Assembly (NCBI GenBank): GCA_021786295.1
Contig: JAJYNO010000024.1
Location: 95,848-159,847 of the forward strand
DNA length: 64,000 bases
Direction: 5' to 3'
Origin: a bacterium
GTDB lineage: Bacteria > Elusimicrobiota > Elusimicrobia > Elusimicrobiales > UBA9959
Below are positions 58,656-64,000 of this stretch, in pieces. The notes under the pieces were generated by a model that worked only from the letters and a program-made list of their open reading frames with translations, was not told where the DNA came from and ran no database searches. The translations under genes and the position numbers were made by a program. Positions within the stretch are counted from its first letter, which is position 1; each line of letters opens with the position of its first letter.

Positions 58656-59306
58656 ATGAACTTAATAACAAATTGCCGAAGAACCGTAATCTGCCTAATC
58701 GCACTATTCCTATGTGCTTGTAGTTCAACGCTAGTTATTCAAAACGTTCCTGTACCATTGCCAGGAACGCCCTATGATTTGAAATTAGGGTTATCCTTGG
58801 CTGATTTCCTACACGATAATCCGAAGACAACAGTTAAACAGAGTCATCCCCGGATCAGTATTGCATCCCTTCCTATCCTTCCGAAACAGGGGGATATAAT
58901 TTACCCAGGAACAGCTGTTTTCCTCGATGAAAAACTAGTAGGAATTACCCTCTTCCCTGCCGTGCTCAGAAGAGAGCCAATTGAGCAGAAAGATTTTAAA
59001 GACCTTCAAGCTGAATTACAGAAGAAGTACTTGGATTTTTATGGCGGCCATCCAGAAAAGACTTTAGTACCTGGTCCACACGCTGAAGGGCTAGCACAAC
59101 GATTTACGTGGGTTAATAGCGATTATGTAGTAACCCTAACCATGCTTCCAAGCAAACCGAAGATGTATAAACTTGAAATGCTCTGCGCCTTAATTATCAC
59201 TCCGACCCAGCTGTATTTTAGGAAGCATAACTGGACTCAAGATGATATGAATCAAGTGGAATCTATTTTCCATGAGACGGGACAACCCGCCGCTGAACAG
59301 AATTAG
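58656..59306 (+). CDS. Lipoprotein of the AT-rich island
   Basis: A 216-aa lipoprotein with a signal peptide (VICLIALFLCAC) and lipobox Cys22, then STLVIQNVPVPLPGTPYDLKLG. The mature part has alternating strands and a helix (KDFKDLQAELQKKYLDFYGG). No family recognised. It lies 44 nt after the interrupted gene and is the last of the AT-rich genes. Confidence 0.6.
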   Translation: MNLITNCRRTVICLIALFLCACSSTLVIQNVPVPLPGTPYDLKLGLSLADFLHDNPKTTVKQSHPRISIASLPILPKQGDIIYPGTAVFLDEKLVGITLFPAVLRREPIEQKDFKDLQAELQKKYLDFYGGHPEKTLVPGPHAEGLAQRFTWVNSDYVVTLTMLPSKPKMYKLEMLCALIITPTQLYFRKHNWTQDDMNQVESIFHETGQPAAEQN

Positions 59307-59988
59307 CTGTCTCAACATAAGCCGGGCCAGGGCGGGGGCGGAGGCCAAGCGGGGGCCGGAGCTACCGCCCTGGCTTTTCCTTTTGGTCTTTGCAGTTTCG
59401 GCCTCTGCGGTGGCGGCGATAATTGAACAGGAAAGACCGCCCGGGCGGCCGCGAAGCGGACGCCGGGGCGGTGTTTCTTAATATCTGCTGCCACCCATAA
59501 GCGCAGGACACCTCTTCTTGCAGTGCGCGCGGGGGATGATTTTCTTGCTGTTTAAGAGCGGGATACCTTATGGGGGAGCAGAGCGAAGGCGCAATGGGCC
59601 TGAGCCTGCGGACCCGCTACTTAGCGGCAAGCAGGGGCGGGCGGAGGCCCGGCCTTGCGGCATCTCGCGGATAAGCTCCCCGTACCGCTTAACCAGGGAA
59701 GAAAGCGGAACTTATAATGTTCCCTCGGGATGTTGCGCAAAGAAGGTCATAACTTGTGCCTGAAATGCACCCCAAAGATTTAAAAATTGGAAATTCCCTG
59801 ACGCCGCGCCCCGCGCGGCGTTAAAATTTTGCAGCCCATAATGGCCCGATGGATTGCCCCGCTTGAAAGCGGGGCATTTTCCATTTTCAGGCGTTGACCG
59901 GCCTGAATACAATCGCTACAATTTATCCGAAGTGCAGACCCTGCGGAATGGGAGTCACGGGATCAACTAGCCACAAAAATGCCGCCAT
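59307..59988. other. Gene-poor junction between AT-rich island and native DNA
   Basis: About 680 nt with no ORF I can support. Short open frames exist but lack start signals or family resemblance. Two hairpins are visible: ACGCCGCGC/GCGCGGCGT (59801-59821) and GCCCCGCTT/AAGCGGGGC (59856-59875), each followed by an A/T-rich stretch. They may be terminators or mobile-element ends. No tRNA was found that could act as an attachment site. Confidence 0.6.
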
Positions 59989-61176
59989 ATGGCCGTTCTT
60001 AGTACGGTATTTCTATTTCTCTTCGCTTTTCTGACCTCACACCTCGTCGTGAGGGTTTTCCCGCAGGCCTCGATGGTGCTGAAAAACGACCGGGCGAAGC
60101 GCAACGTCACGATAGACGGGCTCCGGGGGTTCCTGGCTTACGCGGTTTTTCTCCATCACGGCATGATAACGGCTTCCTACAACAACAGCGGCAGCTGGAC
60201 GGCTCCCGCCTCTAATGTCGTAAATCAATACGGGCAGGGGGCCGTTTCACTGTTTTTCATGATCACCGCATTTTTGTTCGTGGGTCAAATAATCGACAAA
60301 AAAGGGGATATCGATTTTTTGAATCTGTATATAAGGCGGTTCTTCAGACTGTACCCGCTCTATATACTGGTTGTCGGGTGCGTGATGCTCGTCGCTTTAT
60401 ATAAGACCGGTTTTCATTTGGATGCGGCCGGCATGAGCCTTCCCAGGGGCATAGTCCATTGGCTCTTTTTTTTGCCGGCGAACCTGAACAACTATAAGCT
60501 GTCCGGGCAAATAGTCGCCGGGGTGGTCTGGACGTTGAGATACGAAGTGCTGTTCTATCTGTCGCTTCCCCTTTTCTGCATCCCGTTCACCAGGAGGATA
60601 ACCACCGAGGGAGTTGTTTCTTTTTTCCTTCTGGGCGCTGTCTTCCTCCTCAACCTGAAATATCAGCTGTTCCTTTATACGCGGCTCATGCTGTTCCTGG
60701 GCGGAGCGTTGGCCGCGGTTGTTTCCAGGAAAGACTGGCTCCGCGGATTCCTTATGTCCGGTTATTCCGCTGTATTCTCCGCTGCGGCGCTGGCCTCCTG
60801 CCTGATCTTCTTCCATGACCCCTATTCCGCGGTCCCCGCCATCCTGCTCTCGCTCTTTTTTGCGGTAATCGCTTCCGGGAACAGTTTATTCGGTCTTCTT
60901 AAACTACGGGCGATACGATGGATGGGGGAGATCAGCTACAGCACATACCTGTCGCATGGCTTGCTGCTGTTCATCTTTATGGAGAATCTCCTCATAGCCC
61001 GCACGCTCCGCGGATATTTTGTGGAGAGCGTGTTTTTAACGGTTCTGCTGGTCCTGCTGAACACGGTCTCTTATCTGTACGTCGAACTGCCTGGTATCGC
61101 CCTCGGGAAAAAACTCTCCGGGATGCGGCTGGTAACTCCTGGCGAGCCCAGCATAGCCGCTTCGCCGCCACTATGA
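59989..61176 (+). CDS. Acyltransferase-3 family membrane protein
   Basis: A 395-aa protein with about ten membrane helices. It has the acyltransferase-3 signatures: GLRGFLAYAVFLHHG (RxxxxxxxxHH), the RRFFRLYPLY segment, and a WTLRYEVLFYL stretch (Glu after Trp). Such enzymes O-acetylate or acylate surface polysaccharides and antibiotics. ISYSTYLSHG is the late conserved segment. ATG 59989 is the only good start. The acceptor is unknown; the LuxR-type gene follows. Confidence 0.88.
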   Translation: MAVLSTVFLFLFAFLTSHLVVRVFPQASMVLKNDRAKRNVTIDGLRGFLAYAVFLHHGMITASYNNSGSWTAPASNVVNQYGQGAVSLFFMITAFLFVGQIIDKKGDIDFLNLYIRRFFRLYPLYILVVGCVMLVALYKTGFHLDAAGMSLPRGIVHWLFFLPANLNNYKLSGQIVAGVVWTLRYEVLFYLSLPLFCIPFTRRITTEGVVSFFLLGAVFLLNLKYQLFLYTRLMLFLGGALAAVVSRKDWLRGFLMSGYSAVFSAAALASCLIFFHDPYSAVPAILLSLFFAVIASGNSLFGLLKLRAIRWMGEISYSTYLSHGLLLFIFMENLLIARTLRGYFVESVFLTVLLVLLNTVSYLYVELPGIALGKKLSGMRLVTPGEPSIAASPPL

Positions 61177-61198
61177 AGCCCCCGCGCTCGCCGTTTAT

Positions 61199-61597
61199 AT
61201 GGGAAAGACCGACGGCCTGAGGAAGGCGCTGGACGGCCTCTATTCCGCGATAGAGGCCTACCTGGGGGCGTTCCGCGGGGACGCGGCCGCGCTGCGGGCG
61301 CTGGACGAGCTGCGCCGCCTGGCGAAAGAGGCGCGGAACGAGCTGGCCGACATCGAGCTGGAGGCCCTGCCGGCCGGGACGAAAGACGCGGACTCGCTTA
61401 CGCCGAGGGAGCTGGAGATACTATCGCTGATAGCGGCGGGGCTCGGCAACAAGGAGATAGCCTACCGTCTCTCCATCTCGGACCGCACCGTGCAGTTTCA
61501 CGTCCGTTCCATCTTCGAAAAGACCGGCGCGCGCTCGCGCACCGAGGCCGCGATACTGGGCCTCAGAAAAGGGCTCATCCGGCAGCGCGGCTCCTGA
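61199..61597 (+). CDS. LuxR-type HTH regulator without receiver domain
   Basis: A 132-aa regulator. The N-terminal ~60 residues are helical (DGLRKALDGLYSAIEAYLGAFRG, LRRLAKEARNEL), with no receiver Asp. The C-terminal HTH is LTPRELEILSLIAAGLGNKEIAYRLSISDRTVQFHVRSIFEKTGARSRTEAAILG, a full GerE/LuxR motif. The signal sensed by the helical part is unknown. It starts 22 nt after the acyltransferase. Confidence 0.86.
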   Translation: MGKTDGLRKALDGLYSAIEAYLGAFRGDAAALRALDELRRLAKEARNELADIELEALPAGTKDADSLTPRELEILSLIAAGLGNKEIAYRLSISDRTVQFHVRSIFEKTGARSRTEAAILGLRKGLIRQRGS

Positions 61598-61690
61598 ACA
61601 GCGACAGCGGGTACCTGTGGTAAATGCCGATACCGCCGGGCGGCGGTTTACGGTAGACTCTATACAGGAAGCGGCTAAACGGAGGACGAT

Positions 61691-62707
61691 ATGAAGAGCC
61701 AAAAACGCGGAGGGAAAAAGGCTGAGGCCGGGGACCTGCAGAAAGCTTTCGGCCCCCTCTGGAAATACTACTCGGCCCCGGACGTGAGCGACATCCTGAT
61801 AGACGCCTTCGACCGTATGTCCGTGGAGCGGAAAGGCAAGCTGGAAAGCGTGCCTTCCGTCTTCGGTTCCGGGGCGGCCCTGAACGCCGTGGCGAAGGCG
61901 CTGCGCGAACTGCCGGGCAGCGCCTGCCGCAGTTCCGCCTTCGGCTCCGGCGAAGTCCTGGACATACACCTGCCGGACAGGACCGTGGTAACGCGCGCCG
62001 AGGGCGAGACCTACAGCGCTATGACGATAAAGAAGGCCCCCGTTTCAGAACCCGGCTGGGACGGGCTGGTAAAGCTCGGCTGCCTGCCCGAAGCTGGCCG
62101 CAGGCTCTTCGAACGCATAACGGAGCGCGGCGAGAGCCTGCTGGTGACAGGCGGCGCCGCCTCCGGCAAGACCACCACCCTGAGCGCCGCGGCGGGCTCC
62201 ATCCCGGCCGGCAGGAGGATAGTGGCAGTGGAGACGGCCCCCGAGCTCAGGCTGGAGCGCCCTTCCTGCCTGAGGCTGGGCGCCTCCTCAGACGAGGAGT
62301 TCGCGGGACTCCTGAGGAACGCGGCCAGGTTCCTGCCGGACTACCTGGTGACCGACAGTCTGGACGTCATAGGCGTGCCGGAGATAGTGAAGGCGATGAG
62401 GGAGGGGATCCCGGTGCTGGCCTCGTGCCACGCCGACGGGGTGCTGGACGCGCTGAAACGGCTCGAGCTGATGTACCTCTCCGCCAAGACTTTCTTCGGT
62501 CTGGACGAGATACGCGCGATGCTGGCCTCCGGCCTCAGGTACGTCAGCCACCAGGAGCGCGGGGGGGACGGCAAGCGCCGGCTTCTGGAACTTTCCCGGA
62601 TAGCTGGCTACGAGGACGGCCGCTACGTAATAGAACCGCTCCTGAAGTACAACGGGGAAACAAAAGCCTTCGATCTGACGCCGGCCGGCGGGGAACTGCT
62701 CGGCTAA
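61691..62707 (+). CDS. VirB11/CpaF-like secretion ATPase homologue (orphan)
   Basis: A 338-aa ATPase of the type II/IV secretion superfamily. The Walker A is LLVTGGAASGKTTT (~152-165), followed by a RRIVAVETAPELRL block, the equivalent of the Asp/VirB11 box (VxxVEDxxEL), a Walker B-like LPDYLVTDSLDVIG and the SCHADG His-box (~240). The N terminus shows YYSAPDVSDILIDAFDRMSVERKGK, as in CpaF/TadA. No pilus or secretion genes are adjacent. Shine-Dalgarno is GGAGGA. Domain sizes are shorter than CpaF, so function is open. Confidence 0.82.
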   Translation: MKSQKRGGKKAEAGDLQKAFGPLWKYYSAPDVSDILIDAFDRMSVERKGKLESVPSVFGSGAALNAVAKALRELPGSACRSSAFGSGEVLDIHLPDRTVVTRAEGETYSAMTIKKAPVSEPGWDGLVKLGCLPEAGRRLFERITERGESLLVTGGAASGKTTTLSAAAGSIPAGRRIVAVETAPELRLERPSCLRLGASSDEEFAGLLRNAARFLPDYLVTDSLDVIGVPEIVKAMREGIPVLASCHADGVLDALKRLELMYLSAKTFFGLDEIRAMLASGLRYVSHQERGGDGKRRLLELSRIAGYEDGRYVIEPLLKYNGETKAFDLTPAGGELLG

Positions 62708-62771
62708 CCGGGAACCGGGCCGCGCGCCAGCGGCGCCGCAAGCGGGAAATTTCTTATAATTGTAGCGCGGC

Positions 62772-63665
62772 ATGAGGAAACTTTCAGTGATCCTGCTTCT
62801 CGCGGTCTCTCCGGCTGCGGCCCAGCTCGCCGGCGGCCAGGCCGCTCCACAGGCCCCCGCGGCGCAGACCGGCCCCGTGCCCGCGCCTCCGGCCGTTTAC
62901 GCCTCGCCGGCCGCGCCCCCCGCCGTCTCCACGGCGCAGCCGGCAGCCGCGCCCTTCATTTCCACGGCCCAGCCGGCAGCCGTCCCGGAGGTCTCCATCT
63001 CCACCGCGCCTCCGCCCAGGAAATGGCGGGACTCCGCGCAGCTTTCCTACGTGAAGACCTCCGGCAACACCCGCGTCTCCACTCTCGCGGCCAAGAACAC
63101 CTACAACTACGACTGGTCCAAGGCTTCGCTCGAACTGGAGGCCTCCGGGCTTGGCACGCAGAGCGCCGGAGTCGTAACGGCGGAGCAGTACGACTCCCAC
63201 GAGAAGGTCAGCCGCAAGCTTTCCGGGAACGACTACGCCTTCGAGAAGGGCACCTGGAGCAAGGACCGTTTTTCCGGCGTGAGGGACCATTACGAGCTGG
63301 CTCTCGGCCTCGGGCGCGACCTGCTGCACGGCGCCATCAACAAGTTGTTCACCGAGTTGGGCGGCGGCTGGGTGATAGAGAACCGCATCAATTCCCCGGA
63401 CCAGTCCTACGGCTCCTATCGCGCCTACGCCAGGTATACGCACGATTTCTCTCCTACGGCCAGTTTCTCGCAGGACCTGGAATACCTCGGCAGTTTCCAG
63501 AGCGCCTCGGACTACCGCATGAACGCCGACACCGCGCTGGTCACCACGATAAACTCCCATTTCTCCTTCAAAGCCTCCTACGTCTGGAAATACGTGAACA
63601 GCCCGGCGGACGGCTTCGGCAGGACCGACGCCACCACCTCGATGGCGCTGATCTTCAACTACTAG
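62772..63665 (+). CDS. DUF481 (YdiY-like) outer-membrane protein
   Basis: A 297-aa secreted protein. After the signal peptide (1-16, ending PAAA) an Ala/Pro-rich linker (~20-75) leads to a DUF481 barrel (WRDSAQLSYVKTSGNTRVSTLAAKNTYNYDW, then strands to MALIFNY). The family is an outer-membrane barrel, salt-inducible in E. coli. TATAAT (62755-62760) is 11 nt upstream of the ATG and no Shine-Dalgarno is seen. Function beyond an outer-membrane location is unknown. Confidence 0.85.
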   Translation: MRKLSVILLLAVSPAAAQLAGGQAAPQAPAAQTGPVPAPPAVYASPAAPPAVSTAQPAAAPFISTAQPAAVPEVSISTAPPPRKWRDSAQLSYVKTSGNTRVSTLAAKNTYNYDWSKASLELEASGLGTQSAGVVTAEQYDSHEKVSRKLSGNDYAFEKGTWSKDRFSGVRDHYELALGLGRDLLHGAINKLFTELGGGWVIENRINSPDQSYGSYRAYARYTHDFSPTASFSQDLEYLGSFQSASDYRMNADTALVTTINSHFSFKASYVWKYVNSPADGFGRTDATTSMALIFNY

Positions 63666-63733
63666 GCTGGCGGGGCTTCCGCGCATAAAGTTAGAATGTA
63701 GGTGGCGCGCAGGCTGGCGCCCGGGACCATATT

Positions 63734-64000
63734 ATGGAAATACTGCTGACCAACGACGACGGGATCTACGCGGAGGGCATCTACCGGCTTGCCTGCGCCC
63801 TCAGAAAAGCCGGCAACGTGACCGTGGTCGCGCCGGACACGCAGCGCAGCGCGGTGGGGCACGCCATAACGCTCACCGACCCGCTGCGCGTCACCAGGGC
63901 CTGCCGCGACGGCAAATTCTTCGGCTACGCGGCCAGCGGCACTCCGGCCGACTGCGTGAAGCTGGGGATAAAGGCGATAATGAAAAAGCGGCCGGACCTG
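63734..64000 (+). CDS. surE: 5'-nucleotidase SurE, N-terminal part
   Basis: The gene runs off the window after 89 codons. The N-terminal residues MEILLTNDDGIYAEGIYRLACALRKAG contain the NDDG metal-binding motif of SurE, then VVAPDTQRSAVGHAITLTDPLR and YAASGTPADCVKLGI, all family motifs. SurE dephosphorylates nucleoside 5'- and 3'-monophosphates and helps stationary-phase survival. A TAGAAT box lies at 63692-63697. Confidence 0.93.
   Translation, partial: MEILLTNDDGIYAEGIYRLACALRKAGNVTVVAPDTQRSAVGHAITLTDPLRVTRACRDGKFFGYAASGTPADCVKLGIKAIMKKRPDL

Noticed and set aside
59272-59481. A 69-codon open frame with a hydrophobic stretch (WLFLLVFAVSASAVAAII)
   Set aside because: No start signal, it overlaps the end of the lipoprotein gene in another frame, and its ends are Arg/Gly-rich shadow sequence; too weak to call.

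Overview
The window is a GC-rich (roughly two-thirds G+C by eye), densely packed bacterial chromosome segment with many 4-bp stop/start overlaps. Outer-membrane proteins (TolC, TonB receptor, FadL, DUF481 and PorV-like barrels), lipoproteins and KDO metabolism (kdsC) indicate a diderm. HdrA/QmoC-type flavin and iron-sulfur proteins and MinD-like ferredoxin ATPases indicate an anaerobic or microaerophilic life. The mix fits a groundwater/sediment Elusimicrobiota-like lineage, but no rRNA or other phylogenetic marker was analysed, so the placement is inference. No rRNA, tRNA or CRISPR was recognised.

Layout. 1-5.8 kb: a TolC/MacA/MacB tripartite exporter, a zinc-ribbon protein, a secreted protein and a tRNA-dihydrouridine synthase. 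5.9-12.4 kb: mutS and mutL enclosing a five-repeat secreted protein and a CPBP membrane protease. 12.4-18.2 kb (minus strand): a 1249-aa NHL/TIG surface protein, a PorV-like barrel fused to a CsgG-like domain, and an LPP20-like lipoprotein. 18.4-24.4 kb: small regulators, a nitroreductase, then pyrC-pyrD-pyrF-pyrE. 24.4-27.1 kb (minus): ccdA, a secreted protein, kdsC and an epimerase. 27.3-29.8 kb: an excisionase-like HTH gene with two palindromic operators, then a cluster of parS-like sites and parA-parB, so the segment is probably near the replication origin. 31.0 kb: asd.

32.2-38.7 kb holds the most notable locus. An ArsR repressor with the two cysteines of the persulfide sensors SqrR/BigR, 66 residues apart, has a perfect palindromic operator inside its own promoter. 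It heads an operon of TusA, an MvhD-like protein that has lost its cluster cysteines, two HdrA-like flavoproteins, a winged-helix-like protein, a QmoC-like HdrC-cytochrome b fusion and two DsrE-family proteins. I read it as a sulfane-sulfur-responsive, quinone-linked Qmo/Hdr-type complex with its own sulfur carriers. A strong terminator closes it.

38.8-43.2 kb: a FadL-like porin, then an ECF sigma factor operon with a membrane protein, a DUF3106-like protein, a hexapeptide-repeat protein and a barrel. 43.3-47.4 kb: a NikR-like regulator lacking most nickel ligands, a TonB receptor and a membrane protein fused to a THEP1-like NTPase. 47.9-52.3 kb: a Fur-family gene with a consensus promoter and Fur box, and a second Fur box before a DUF5320/NifX/two MinD-ferredoxin ATPases/NifU-like/DUF364 cluster.

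53.2-59.3 kb is a visibly AT-richer island that begins at an ISL3-family element. The element has beheaded the first island gene, and an IS200/IS605 element splits another. From 60 kb the native composition returns: acyltransferase, LuxR-type regulator, an orphan VirB11/CpaF-like ATPase, a DUF481 protein and the start of surE.

Several genes (mutL, the nitroreductase, the epimerase, the NikR-like gene, a small membrane protein and the HTH gene) have a -10 box ending about 5-7 nt before the start codon and no Shine-Dalgarno, which suggests common leaderless transcription.
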